Assembly (NCBI GenBank): GCA_902595805.1
Contig: CACJRM010000003.1
Span: 35,849 to 99,848, forward strand
Length of the DNA: 64,000 nucleotides
Direction of reading: 5' to 3'
DNA from: an uncultured Alphaproteobacteria bacterium
Lineage (GTDB): Bacteria; Pseudomonadota; Alphaproteobacteria; HIMB59; GCA-002718135
Position numbers and translations under genes: made by a program. The notes under the pieces were generated by a model. That model made no database searches, had not been told where the DNA came from, and saw only the letters and a list, made by a program, of their open reading frames with translations. Numbering within the stretch: position 1 is the first letter of the stretch; each line of letters starts with the position of its first letter. Positions 46,401 through 54,951 of this stretch are shown in pieces.

Positions 46401-46899
46401 TTTCAAAAAGAAAATTTTGTTTAAAAACTTTTTTAAAATTACTTATTAATTGAATGATATCTTTTTTTTTGTTTTCTTTGTTTAATAATAGTAAAGGATT
46501 AAATTCACCACCTATATAACAGAATAAACCTTCAGAAAATTTCTCTAATTGTGAAAAGTATATGCCAACATTATTACTTTCATTAAGATGAGAAAGTGAG
46601 CTTAATTCTAATAAATTTCTATACCCGATTTCATTTTTGACTAAAAATGTAACTTGGGAAATTTGATTATTTACAACAACATCTAATAAATTTATTGAAG
46701 TCCCAATTATAGGTTGAATATTATTTTTTACGCATTCTTTTGAAAACTCAAAGACTCCAAACATATTATTATTATCTGTAATGGCAATTGCAGGCATGTC
46801 ATTTTTTTTAGCAAGATCTACTAAATTAGTAATTTTTAGAGTACTTTCAGATAAAGAATATGAAGATAAAGATCGTAAATGAATAAAAGGATTATTCAT
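43495..46899 (-). CDS. dnaE: DNA polymerase III alpha subunit
   Basis: Replicative polymerase, 1134 residues. An N-terminal PHP domain (1 to about 270) leads into the C-family polymerase core with PDFDIDFC (two catalytic aspartates, about 388-395) and IKFDFLG (third, about 547). Next come the HhH region (SKEVINKRQLEKLIQAGAFD, seen from INKRQLEKL) and an OB fold near 960-1040 (VCGAILDIKE). The PHP metal site is degraded: HLRSLSSYS in place of HxH, and TDNNNMFG. It is the last gene of the minus-strand run from nuoF, overlapping lolD by 8 bases. Confidence 0.97.
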   Translation of the reverse strand: MNNPFIHLRSLSSYSLSESTLKITNLVDLAKKNDMPAIAITDNNNMFGVFEFSKECVKNNIQPIIGTSINLLDVVVNNQISQVTFLVKNEIGYRNLLELSSLSHLNESNNVGIYFSQLEKFSEGLFCYIGGEFNPLLLLNKENKKKDIIQLISNFKKVFKQNFLFEIQRINDQNIDVFEKEFINLSKEFDIPLIGSNNIKYANKDDYSAHDALLCIAQKSTINNSQRNISNENIYFKSNAEMYANFEDIPEIIQNNLHISLSCNYFPESTKPQLPEFKNDLDLSAEDFLLKTSELGLGKKIKEKNIKNIEIYTDRLKYENEIIIRMGFAGYFLIVADFVNWAKEQSIPVGPGRGSGAGSLVAWCLGITDLDPLEYELLFERFLNPERVSMPDFDIDFCQTRRDEVIEYVTNKYGSECVAHIITFGTLASRAAVRDIGRVLEVPYGEVDSFAKLIPFNPSNPLTLSESIKSERSLQERISSDERISNIIDVSLKIEGTHRHASTHAAGVVIGHEKLSKVVPLYKDQNTNTNATQFSMKYVEEAGLIKFDFLGLTTLSIIDDCIKLIINENKNFLINNIPLDDKKTYDQLSKGDTVGIFQLESNGMGSVLRQLQPDRFEEIIAVVALFRPGPMDNIPSFCNRKHGREEIKYLHSMLENVLKETYGIIVYQEQVMQIAQVLSNYSLGEADLLRRAMGKKIQKEMDMQKTRFIEGAVKNNIDKKEASKIFDLVDKFAGYGFNKSHAAAYALISYQTAYLKANFPHEFLTATLNYSIDRTEKIILLKQEIERLNISFLKPDINFSEALFSIEINNTFKSIRFGLSAIKGVGLKSISSMVNERNKNGKFKSIIDFMNRVSKEVINKRQLEKLIQAGAFDSIEPNRSKLFNNVSKFIDLYGGEKNIKQEMLFEENEISFEDKNLFNQNYQKWKNSEILSNELEVIGFYFSDHPLNLYPKKFFELENISSLKDYSKNINLNSIKVCGAILDIKERSNKDGKKYAFITVSEVNYQFELTIFSENLYKYRPILKEGNLLIFTIDIVKNNTDIRFIIREVLSLEKVFRQNKYKFNIYSNIQNLPQLKDNIFEGKQNSNFDTDIDLFIAIDYKLVNFNFNQYSIKSFKKLDELNKSKILDYSLEIT

Positions 46900-47581
46900 T
46901 ATTTAATTGTATATTCTTGTTTTTAAAATAATAAATTTCATCAGCTAGTAAAGAATAAGTTTTGTTATGAGTAACATATACTAAAGTTTTTTTATTTTGT
47001 TCGATATAATTTATAAAAAATTTAAAAATGTTGTTAGCAGTATCTTCATCAAGATTTCCAGTCATCTCATCAGCTAAAATTAAATCTGGATTGTTAACTA
47101 ATGATCTTGCAATAGCGACTCTTTGTTGTTCTCCTCCAGATAACTTTAAAGGTTTATAATTAATCCTTTCATCTAAACCAAATTCAAGAAGTAGTTTTTT
47201 TGATATTTCATAACTTTTCTTTTCATTTTTATTTATTAATAATGGAAGCATAACATTCTCGATAACAGTGAGTTCTGGAATCAGATGAAAAAATTGATGA
47301 ATAAAACCAATTGATAATCCTCTAATTTTATTTGTTTCATCTTTAGAGCATAAAGAAATATCTTTATTCTTAAAATAAACTTTTCCATCATATTCTGAGT
47401 CAAGTAAACCAATAATATTAAGAAAAGTAGTTTTGCCTGAACCTGAAGGCCCAACAATCGCAACTTTAGTGTTTTGCATTAATTTAAAATTAAGATTTTT
47501 AATTATCTCAATTTTTAAATTATTTTCATTAGAATAATGTTTACCTAAACTAGATATCTCTAATAAATATTTGTTATTCAC
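46892..47581 (-). CDS. lolD: Lipoprotein-releasing ABC ATPase LolD
   Basis: ATPase that powers release of lipoproteins from the inner membrane towards LolA. The 229-residue protein has Walker A GPSGSGKTT near 44-52, Q-loop in IHQFFHLIPELTV, signature LSGGEQQRVA, Walker B LILADEMTGNLD and the switch histidine in VTHN. The start is GTG 47581, overlapping the permease stop by 8 bases. Pairing with the LolC/E permease and placement before dnaE supports LolD over a generic MacB-like ATPase. Confidence 0.93.
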   Translation of the reverse strand: MNNKYLLEISSLGKHYSNENNLKIEIIKNLNFKLMQNTKVAIVGPSGSGKTTFLNIIGLLDSEYDGKVYFKNKDISLCSKDETNKIRGLSIGFIHQFFHLIPELTVIENVMLPLLINKNEKKSYEISKKLLLEFGLDERINYKPLKLSGGEQQRVAIARSLVNNPDLILADEMTGNLDEDTANNIFKFFINYIEQNKKTLVYVTHNKTYSLLADEIYYFKNKNIQLNNE

Positions 47582-48824
47582 TTCTTAAACTCTTAATAGG
47601 ATCTATTCTGGCTGAACTTAAAGCTGGAAAAATAGTTGATATAATTGATATGATTATAGCTACACAAAGTACGTAAACAACCTCATTTATACTAATCTTT
47701 GAAGGTAAAGATGATAAATAATAGACTTCTTCAGAAAAGAGCTTTGTCCCAAGTAAATATTCTAAAAAACTTTGAATTGATTTAATATTTATTGTGAAAA
47801 GTATTCCAATTATTAATCCTATTAATGAGCCAATCAAGCCAATTGAGATTCCAATTGTAAAAAATATTTTTATAATACTTTTATTACTCATTCCAATAGT
47901 TTTTAAAATGCCAATATCCTTATTTTTTTCTTTTACAAAAATAATTAAACCTGAAATAATATTTAATGATGCAACTAAGATGATTAAAGAAAGGATAATA
48001 AACATAACATTCTTTTCCACTTTAAGTGCATTTATTAAAGTTTTGTTTTGATCCTTCCAAGATATTGAATAAAAATTTAATAAAAGATTAGATGTTACTA
48101 ATTCTACTTTATTTTTAAATAATTCAATTTCATTAGGAGATGATGTAAAGAATTCAATTTTGTTATATATGTCTTCATCATATAAGAGTAATTTTCTAAC
48201 AAGTTCTGAAGATAAAAAAATTAAATTTGAATCATATTCATATAAACCTAGATCAAATACACCTACTACCTCCAATGTTTTAAATCTTGGAATATTTCCT
48301 AATATTGTTTTATCAGTCTTTGGAATTGCAATTTTAACCTTATCACCCACGCTTAAATTCATTTCGTTCGCTAAGGAGTCTCCAATTAATATTTCACTTT
48401 TTGGATTTTGAATTAATACACCCATATTAATTGAATTAAACAAATAATGATTTTTATCATATTCGTCATAGCCTTTAATCATAACACCTTTAGAGTTATT
48501 TGATTTTATAATTAATCCATTTGTTTCAATAGATTTGTAGTGTTGGTAAAAAAAAGAATTATCAATATTCAATATGAGTTCATCAGCTTGCTTATTTGTT
48601 ATCTCATTATCAAAACTATAAATATTAAGGTGTGAATTAAGTCCAATTATTCTGTTGGTTAGATCAATTCTAAAACCATTCATAACAGACATAACTATAA
48701 TAATTGCTGCTACTCCTAAACTAATACCTATTATTGAAAACCAAGCAAAAATAGACACATAGCCATCAGATTTCTTCGAGAATAAAAACCTAAAAATCAG
48801 TAATCGTTCTGATTTAGAAATCAT
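47574..48824 (-). CDS. Lipoprotein-releasing ABC permease (LolC/LolE family)
   Basis: A 416-residue permease of the type 7 ABC fold: one membrane helix near 22-45, a large periplasmic domain (about 50-265) and three helices towards the C-terminus (about 272-300, 313-345, 375-400). The opening AWFSIIGISLGVAAIIIVMSVMNGFR, recognisable from SLGVAAIIIVMSVMNGF, is diagnostic. Alphaproteobacteria commonly have one such subunit that works as a homodimer with LolD (LolF-like) rather than a C/E pair, and only one is present here. It starts right after the proS stop. Confidence 0.92.
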   Translation of the reverse strand: MISKSERLLIFRFLFSKKSDGYVSIFAWFSIIGISLGVAAIIIVMSVMNGFRIDLTNRIIGLNSHLNIYSFDNEITNKQADELILNIDNSFFYQHYKSIETNGLIIKSNNSKGVMIKGYDEYDKNHYLFNSINMGVLIQNPKSEILIGDSLANEMNLSVGDKVKIAIPKTDKTILGNIPRFKTLEVVGVFDLGLYEYDSNLIFLSSELVRKLLLYDEDIYNKIEFFTSSPNEIELFKNKVELVTSNLLLNFYSISWKDQNKTLINALKVEKNVMFIILSLIILVASLNIISGLIIFVKEKNKDIGILKTIGMSNKSIIKIFFTIGISIGLIGSLIGLIIGILFTINIKSIQSFLEYLLGTKLFSEEVYYLSSLPSKISINEVVYVLCVAIIISIISTIFPALSSARIDPIKSLRSE

Positions 48825-50120
48825 CTATTTTTTTAACTTATTATTAATAAAATCAATTACACTACTGGATGAAATTTTTTCACTTTCATTATTTTGGCGA
48901 TTTTTTATTTCTACTAAATTATCCTTTAAATCTCTTTTGCCAATAATAATTTGATATGGTGTCCCAATTAACTCGTTATCAGATAATTTTTTTCCTATAC
49001 TGCAGATTCTATCATCTAAAATGACTTCAATATTATTTTTCATAAAATATTCATAATATTCTGATGATTTTGTGGCACAATCTTGATCTTCTGGCATTAA
49101 ATTAACTATGGAAACCTTAAATGGAGCAACCTCTAAAGGCCACATAATTCCTTTTTCATCATGATAAGCTTCTATAATTGCACCCACAAGTCTTGAAACA
49201 CCAATGCCATATGATCCCATATGCACTGGAACATTTTTCCCACTTTTATCTTGAACAAATGCATTTAATTTCTCAGAATATTTTGTTCCAAAATAAAATA
49301 TATGACCCACTTCAATGCCCTTAGAAATTTTTAGATCTTCATTTGAAATTGGGCAATTTTTTTCATCATGTTGATCATCAACTGCAGCATAAAATGACTG
49401 CAATTCATTTGGGTCTATAGTTTCAGGGTTTAGTGTTTCTAATTTTTTATCATAATAAAGTGTACTTTCTCCAGTCTTAGCTAGTATTTGAAATTCATGA
49501 CTTAAGTTACCTCCAATTGGTCCAGTTTCTGCTCTTAAAGAAATTGGTGTTAAACCCATTCTAATAAAAGTTTTTATGTATGCTTTAAACATATTGTCAT
49601 AAGATTTTTTTGCTTCGCTTTCATCAAGATCAAATGAATAATTATCCTTCATTAAGAATTCTCTTCCTCGCATTACTCCAAATCTAGGCCTAACTTCATC
49701 TCGGAATTTCCATTGAATATGATAAAGATTTTTTGGAAGATCTTTGTAAGAATTTATATGTGATTGAAATATATCTGTAATTAATTCTTCATTTGTCGGG
49801 CCGTATAGCATTTCTCTTCCACTTCTATCCGTAATCCTTAACATTTCTTTTCCATAATCATCGTATCTTCCTGATTTAATCCATAAATCAGAAGATTGAA
49901 TCGTAGGCATAAGCAGTTCTACTGCTCCTGCATTATTTTGTTCCTCTCTAACAATCTGTTCAATTTTTTTTAATACAAGTAGACCTAGAGGTAACCACGA
50001 ATAAATACCGGCGCTAGATTGTTTAATCATGCCAGCTCTGATCATTAATTTATGTGAAATTATTTCAGCATCTGATGGCGCATCTTTAATAGTGGGAAGA
50101 AAAAAGTTAGAATATTTCAT
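48825..50120 (-). CDS. proS: Prolyl-tRNA synthetase, short alphaproteobacterial type
   Basis: Class II synthetase charging tRNA-Pro. At 431 residues it lacks the large INS editing domain of E. coli ProS (572), as is usual in alphaproteobacteria. Motif 2 region: FRDEVRPRFGVMRGREFLMKD, recognisable from RPRFGVMRGREF (about 140-151). Motif 3 lies in GSYGIGVSRL, and a C-terminal anticodon-binding domain is present. Loss of INS usually means Ala-tRNA-Pro is cleared by a free-standing protein; none is in the window. Confidence 0.96.
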   Translation of the reverse strand: MKYSNFFLPTIKDAPSDAEIISHKLMIRAGMIKQSSAGIYSWLPLGLLVLKKIEQIVREEQNNAGAVELLMPTIQSSDLWIKSGRYDDYGKEMLRITDRSGREMLYGPTNEELITDIFQSHINSYKDLPKNLYHIQWKFRDEVRPRFGVMRGREFLMKDNYSFDLDESEAKKSYDNMFKAYIKTFIRMGLTPISLRAETGPIGGNLSHEFQILAKTGESTLYYDKKLETLNPETIDPNELQSFYAAVDDQHDEKNCPISNEDLKISKGIEVGHIFYFGTKYSEKLNAFVQDKSGKNVPVHMGSYGIGVSRLVGAIIEAYHDEKGIMWPLEVAPFKVSIVNLMPEDQDCATKSSEYYEYFMKNNIEVILDDRICSIGKKLSDNELIGTPYQIIIGKRDLKDNLVEIKNRQNNESEKISSSSVIDFINNKLKK

Positions 50121-50350
50121 TTATTAAATATATTTGATAAATCAAATCCAAATAAAATCAAAAAAAATAAAATTAATGCTGATATTAATGAAGTTGCTAT
50201 AAATTTTATTAGAAGATATGGCTTACTTGGAGCGCTTTTTGCATGTCCAGATTCTACTTTTTGGGGTACTTTTATCTTAATCGGCAAGAGTATGAAAAAC
50301 AAAATCCACCAAACAAGGATAAAAATTAGAACATGAGTAAATAGTGCCAT
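50117..50350 (-). CDS. DUF1467-like small membrane protein
   Basis: A 77-residue protein with two transmembrane helices (about 5-24 and 46-69) joined by a short loop carrying GHAKSAPSKP, which resembles the G-HA-SAP-P motif of the DUF1467 family. That family is found in alphaproteobacteria, often between rnj and proS as here. Function unknown. It overlaps the proS start by 4 bases and the rnj stop by 1 base. Family recognised from memory of motif and context. Confidence 0.75.
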   Translation of the reverse strand: MALFTHVLIFILVWWILFFILLPIKIKVPQKVESGHAKSAPSKPYLLIKFIATSLISALILFFLILFGFDLSNIFNK

Positions 50351-52023
50351 TAAGATCGTATTAAATGAACTTCAATTTCTGGTTTTTTTTGAATTGAATT
50401 TTTTATAATCTTTCTAAAACTACTTTTAATTAAGTCAGATACTATAAGATCTGATGATTTTTGATCTTTATTAAGTTTTGTATAGTTTTCTATAAAAAGT
50501 ATTTTAAAATTATTTTTAATTTTTTCTTCATCTATTCCCGGCAATCCTTTTAAGGTAAGTAACATATTTTTATTAATTGAATAGTCATCATCGTTGATAA
50601 TTAAAGAAATTAAAACTAGCCCCTCAAATGAATATTTCCTTCTCTCTTTAATAAATGTAGATTCAGAATCGTAAAGATTTTTACCCTCAACAATTAACTT
50701 TCCAGTTTCAAATTTTTCTACAATTTTAGGTTCACCTGGTGCAATTTTGAGACATTTTCCATTTTCTAAAATTTTAGTAAATGGTACTTGAGATGAGTAA
50801 GATAATTGTTTATGCGCCTCTAGATGCATGGGTTCACCATGCACAGGAATAGATAAGTAAGGTTTTGTCCAATTATACATTTGTTTTATTTCATCTGCAT
50901 AACCATGACCTGAAACATGTACTAAATCATCATCAGCAGTTACTATCTCAACTCTTTGTCTAATAAGTAAGTTCTTTAAATTATTTATTGATTTTTCATT
51001 ACCAGGAATATCTCTAGAGCTAAAAATTACTACATCTTCAGGCTCTAAATGTAAATGTTGATGAGAATTATAAGCTATTCTGAAAAGCGCAGATCTTTTT
51101 TCACCCTGACTTCCAGTACAAATTATGACTAAATTTTCTCTTGGTATATAAGAAGCTTCATCTTCACTGATAAAAATTTCATCATCTGCAACATAACCAC
51201 ATTTTCTTGCTACTTCGATGTTTTTTTTCATACTTCTACCGACAAGAGCAACTTTTCTTTTATTTTTTTTTGCTGCTTGAATAATATTTTTCATTCGTGC
51301 AATATTTGAAGAAAAACAGGTAACAATAATTCTATTAGAAAATCTTGAAAATATACTTGTCAGCTCATCTCTAACATCATTTTCAGATTCTGATTTACCA
51401 GGCACATTTGCGTTGGTAGAGTCACCTATTAAGGCAAGCAATCCATCGTTTCCTAATTTTTCAAATTTTTCTTTTGAAAATGCATCTCCTAAAGTAGGTG
51501 AATGATCTATTTTCCAATCAGCAGTATGAAGTAATGATCCATATGATGTTTTAATTACTATTGCAGTTGGTTCAGGAATTGAGTGCGTAGTTGGAATAAA
51601 ACTTATATCAAAATTATTGAGTATTAATTTCTTGTCTAGATTTATCTCTTTTAAAGTAAATCCTTCTACTTTATTGAATTCTTTTAGCCTATTTTCAATA
51701 AGAAATTTTGCAAATTTACTTGCATATACAGGACATTTAATTTTATTTGCTAAGAACGCAACAGCTCCTGCATGATCTTCATGACCATGGCTGATAATAA
51801 TAGCCTCGAGATTATCTTCTAAACTTTCAATATGATCTATTTTTGGAACTAATAAATCAACACCAGGAAACTTTTCATCTGCAAATGAAAGGCCTAAATC
51901 TATCATTATCCATTTTCCATCACATCCGTAAAGATAACAATTTGCACCAATTTCCCCAATACCCCCAAGAGATAAAAAGTGTAGTCCTTCATTAAAATCA
52001 TTTAGTTGTAAATTATTACTCAT
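50350..52023 (-). CDS. rnj: Ribonuclease J
   Basis: Beta-CASP metallo-beta-lactamase nuclease for mRNA decay and rRNA maturation. The 557-residue protein has the metal-binding HGHEDHAG (79-86), GGIGEIGANCYL near 20-32, further active-site motifs TTHSIPEP and LLHTADWKID, and the beta-CASP end motif VHVSGHGYADE. A C-terminal domain of about 110 residues follows. It sits between coaX and the DUF1467-like gene, a typical alphaproteobacterial order. Confidence 0.95.
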   Translation of the reverse strand: MSNNLQLNDFNEGLHFLSLGGIGEIGANCYLYGCDGKWIMIDLGLSFADEKFPGVDLLVPKIDHIESLEDNLEAIIISHGHEDHAGAVAFLANKIKCPVYASKFAKFLIENRLKEFNKVEGFTLKEINLDKKLILNNFDISFIPTTHSIPEPTAIVIKTSYGSLLHTADWKIDHSPTLGDAFSKEKFEKLGNDGLLALIGDSTNANVPGKSESENDVRDELTSIFSRFSNRIIVTCFSSNIARMKNIIQAAKKNKRKVALVGRSMKKNIEVARKCGYVADDEIFISEDEASYIPRENLVIICTGSQGEKRSALFRIAYNSHQHLHLEPEDVVIFSSRDIPGNEKSINNLKNLLIRQRVEIVTADDDLVHVSGHGYADEIKQMYNWTKPYLSIPVHGEPMHLEAHKQLSYSSQVPFTKILENGKCLKIAPGEPKIVEKFETGKLIVEGKNLYDSESTFIKERRKYSFEGLVLISLIINDDDYSINKNMLLTLKGLPGIDEEKIKNNFKILFIENYTKLNKDQKSSDLIVSDLIKSSFRKIIKNSIQKKPEIEVHLIRS

Positions 52024-52777
52024 AAAAATGTTTGTTACCGATTTCTTTTATTCCTTCTAATGTCAAATGTTCCATATATATAGGTTTATAAATAATATTG
52101 TCCCATAATATTTTACCTAGACCACCAGTAATATAGACTTTGGGCTTAAAGTTATTCTCCTTAATAATTTGCTTTAATATGCCATTAACTGCATGCAAAT
52201 AACCAAAATAGAAACCTGATTGAATAGAAGCAGATGTATTATTATTAACAATTTTATTTGATTTTGAGATTTTTGAAGTTTTTATTAACTCAGCATTTTT
52301 TAAAAGTGTCTCCATAGAAAGATTTATACCTGGAAAAATTAATCCACCTAAATATTGATTATTTTTAATGACATCAAAAGTAGTAGCTGTACCAAAGTCG
52401 ACAATTATACAGTCTTTGATTTTCTTACTATATACATAGGCATAGTTTGCTATTCGATCACTTCCAATTTGATTTAAATTATAGTTAATACTACTTCTAA
52501 ATGATATTTTTTTTGGATTAATTACATAAAATTTGAATTTATTTTTTTGAAAAATATTTTTAAAAATTGAATTTATAGAAGGTACAACAGAGGACAAGAT
52601 ACAAAATCTATCTTTAAGATTATTAATCAACTTTTTGTTAGATTTAAAAAATTTATTTATTTCTTTTTGTGTAATATTAATTTTTTTTTCTGTTTTTAAT
52701 CTTATAATTTTAATTAATTTATTTTTTTTATAAAAACCTATAACTATATTCGTATTACCTACATCAATAACAATCAT
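52016..52777 (-). CDS. coaX: Type III pantothenate kinase
   Basis: First step of coenzyme A synthesis. A 253-residue ASKHA-fold kinase with IDVGNTNIVIG (4-14, phosphate loop), GSDRIANY near 104-111, DFGTATTFDVI and YITGGLGK. This type does not need feedback control by CoA and requires K+ or NH4+. One base overlaps birA, and 8 bases overlap rnj. Confidence 0.95.
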   Translation of the reverse strand: MIVIDVGNTNIVIGFYKKNKLIKIIRLKTEKKINITQKEINKFFKSNKKLINNLKDRFCILSSVVPSINSIFKNIFQKNKFKFYVINPKKISFRSSINYNLNQIGSDRIANYAYVYSKKIKDCIIVDFGTATTFDVIKNNQYLGGLIFPGINLSMETLLKNAELIKTSKISKSNKIVNNNTSASIQSGFYFGYLHAVNGILKQIIKENNFKPKVYITGGLGKILWDNIIYKPIYMEHLTLEGIKEIGNKHFYE

Positions 52778-53511
52778 TAAATTATTCTAGCATTATATAT
52801 ATTTTCAAAATTAATATTATTTTTTAAAGTGATTGAACCATCAGGGTTAAGATTATGAAATATTCCTTGTTTTACATTTTGTTCATCAATTTTTAAATTA
52901 ATATTGCCTCCTAAATATAATAATCTACTTTTATATTCAGTCATAATTTTTTCGTGATTATTTAGCAGTTGTTTACAATTGTTAAAATACTCTTCCATAA
53001 TTTCATATACAAAATAAAAATTGTTAATTTCTTTATTGTATTTATTAATATTAGTTGTTGGATAATTTTCAATTTTTGGAGAAGATACTATATTAATTCC
53101 AAAACCAGTATTTATATATTTATCACTTTTGATACTAAATATTTCAGAAATTATTCCAGAAATTTTTTCTTTATTAATTAAAATGTCATTTGGCCATTTA
53201 ATTTGAGTTTTAACACTACAAATATTTTCAATCACAGAACAAATCATATTAGTAATAAAAGCATTATTTAAAAAATGATTTTCTATTGGTAATATATTTT
53301 TAGATAAAATAGAAATATAGACATTATCTTTTGGACTTTCCCAAGTTGTTCCACGTCTTCCAAATCCTTTTTTTTGTTCATTTGCCATCAAACATATATT
53401 TCTATTATTAATATGTTTTTTAATCTCTGACATTGTAGAATCTACAGTTTCAATAAAATGAAAATCAAAATTGTTTTTATCTAATAGATTTTTAATTTTA
53501 TCTAATGACAT
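52777..53511 (-). CDS. birA: Biotin-protein ligase
   Basis: Attaches biotin to biotin carboxyl carrier proteins. The 244-residue protein is the short form without the N-terminal DNA-binding domain, so it should not be a repressor. Motifs: GFGRRGTTWESP near 49-60 (biotinyl-AMP binding), IKWPNDILINKEKISG near 103-118 (catalytic lysine). It follows nuoN by 3 bases, a frequent alphaproteobacterial arrangement with coaX downstream. Confidence 0.95.
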   Translation of the reverse strand: MSLDKIKNLLDKNNFDFHFIETVDSTMSEIKKHINNRNICLMANEQKKGFGRRGTTWESPKDNVYISILSKNILPIENHFLNNAFITNMICSVIENICSVKTQIKWPNDILINKEKISGIISEIFSIKSDKYINTGFGINIVSSPKIENYPTTNINKYNKEINNFYFVYEIMEEYFNNCKQLLNNHEKIMTEYKSRLLYLGGNINLKIDEQNVKQGIFHNLNPDGSITLKNNINFENIYNARII

Positions 53512-53514
53512 TGA

Positions 53515-54951
53515 TCAAATGGTCAAAATTGCTGATATATTAATCAATAAAGATGGGTAAAATACAAAACAAATAATTAAAAATAAACTTAAGGATAAAA
53601 TAATTTTTGACTGAAAAGAAATTTGAAAATTAATTATGCCTTCACTTTTACTTTCATCAAAATACATTATCTTAATAATTCTTAAATAATAAAAAGCAGA
53701 AATTACACTAGCTAGGACACCAAGAACTGAAAGCACATATAATTCTTGTTCAATTGCAGCAATGAAAACATAAAACTTTCCAAAAAATCCTATAAATGGG
53801 GGGATGCCAGCCATAGATAGCATTATTATTGAAATAGAAAGACTAACGATTGGATTACTTTTACTTAAACCTTTTAAATCAGTTATATTAATTAAATACT
53901 CATTTTTAACTTTTAATGAAAGTAAAATAGCAAAAATAGCAACATTCATTATCATGTATGAAAACATATAAATTGATGCTGCTTTAATTCCATCATCATT
54001 TGCGGCAACTAAAGCTATTAATATATAGCCTATATGTCCGATAGAACTATAAGCTAATAATCTTTTAATATTTGACTGTGCAATAGCCGCTATAGCTCCA
54101 AGAAACATTGAGGCTATTGATAAAAATAAAATTATTTGACTCCATTCTAAGTAAAAATTTACAAATGGAACTAAACAAAAACGATAAATTAAAGCTACTG
54201 CAGCAATCTTAGGGACAATAGCAAAAAAACCTGTAATTGAGTTTGGAGCTCCTTCATAAACATCGGGAGTCCACATATGAAAAGGTACGGCTGAAACCTT
54301 AAAAGCCAAGCCTACCATCACAAATACAAGCCCAAATATTAGACCTAAATTTAAATTATCATATTTTGATAAATAGAAACTTATATCATCAAAATTCATT
54401 GAACCAGTAAATCCATAAATTAAGGAGAAACCATACAAAAGTATACCAGACGATAATGCTCCTAAAATAAAGTATTTTACTCCTGACTCAGCTGATGAGA
54501 TTGAATCTCTTTTTATTGCTGCAGCAACATAAAGAGATAAACTTTGTAGTTCTATTGCTAAATACATGGACATAAGATTATTTGATGCAATCATTAACAT
54601 CATCCCAAGTGTTGAAAATAAAAATAAAATAGGAATTTCAAAATTTTTTAGCTTAATACCTAAGAAATAATCTTTAGAAATGATGATACTAGCTATAGAT
54701 CCTAATAGAGCTAAAATTTTAAAAAAATTTATAAAAGAAGAGTGGCTAAATAGACTTTTATAATTTGCAAAATTTGATTCACTATCATAGTAAACTAGCA
54801 AAATGGTTAATAATAAAACGAAAACTGCTAGATTGGAAGTTTGTCTAAAGGCATTCTTTTTTAAAAAAAGGCCAAAAAGTAAACAAACAAAAGAAGAGCA
54901 TGCTAAAAAAATTTCAGGTATAAAAAAAATATTGTAAATATTATTTAGCAT
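53515..54951 (-). CDS. nuoN: NADH-quinone oxidoreductase subunit N
   Basis: Antiporter-like membrane subunit of complex I, proton-pumping arm. The 478-residue protein has about 14 helices. Conserved features: MYLAIELQSLSLYVAAA (with the key glutamate of helix 5), AVPFHMWTPDVYEGAP and the lysine-bearing QSNIKRLLAYSSIGH. It is the last nuo gene; the first bases overlap the end of nuoM by 11. Confidence 0.96.
   Translation of the reverse strand: MLNNIYNIFFIPEIFLACSSFVCLLFGLFLKKNAFRQTSNLAVFVLLLTILLVYYDSESNFANYKSLFSHSSFINFFKILALLGSIASIIISKDYFLGIKLKNFEIPILFLFSTLGMMLMIASNNLMSMYLAIELQSLSLYVAAAIKRDSISSAESGVKYFILGALSSGILLYGFSLIYGFTGSMNFDDISFYLSKYDNLNLGLIFGLVFVMVGLAFKVSAVPFHMWTPDVYEGAPNSITGFFAIVPKIAAVALIYRFCLVPFVNFYLEWSQIILFLSIASMFLGAIAAIAQSNIKRLLAYSSIGHIGYILIALVAANDDGIKAASIYMFSYMIMNVAIFAILLSLKVKNEYLINITDLKGLSKSNPIVSLSISIIMLSMAGIPPFIGFFGKFYVFIAAIEQELYVLSVLGVLASVISAFYYLRIIKIMYFDESKSEGIINFQISFQSKIILSLSLFLIICFVFYPSLLINISAILTI

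Noticed and set aside
48825..50120. Truncated prolyl-tRNA synthetase
   Set aside because: The 431-residue length is the normal alphaproteobacterial form without the INS editing domain, not a broken gene.
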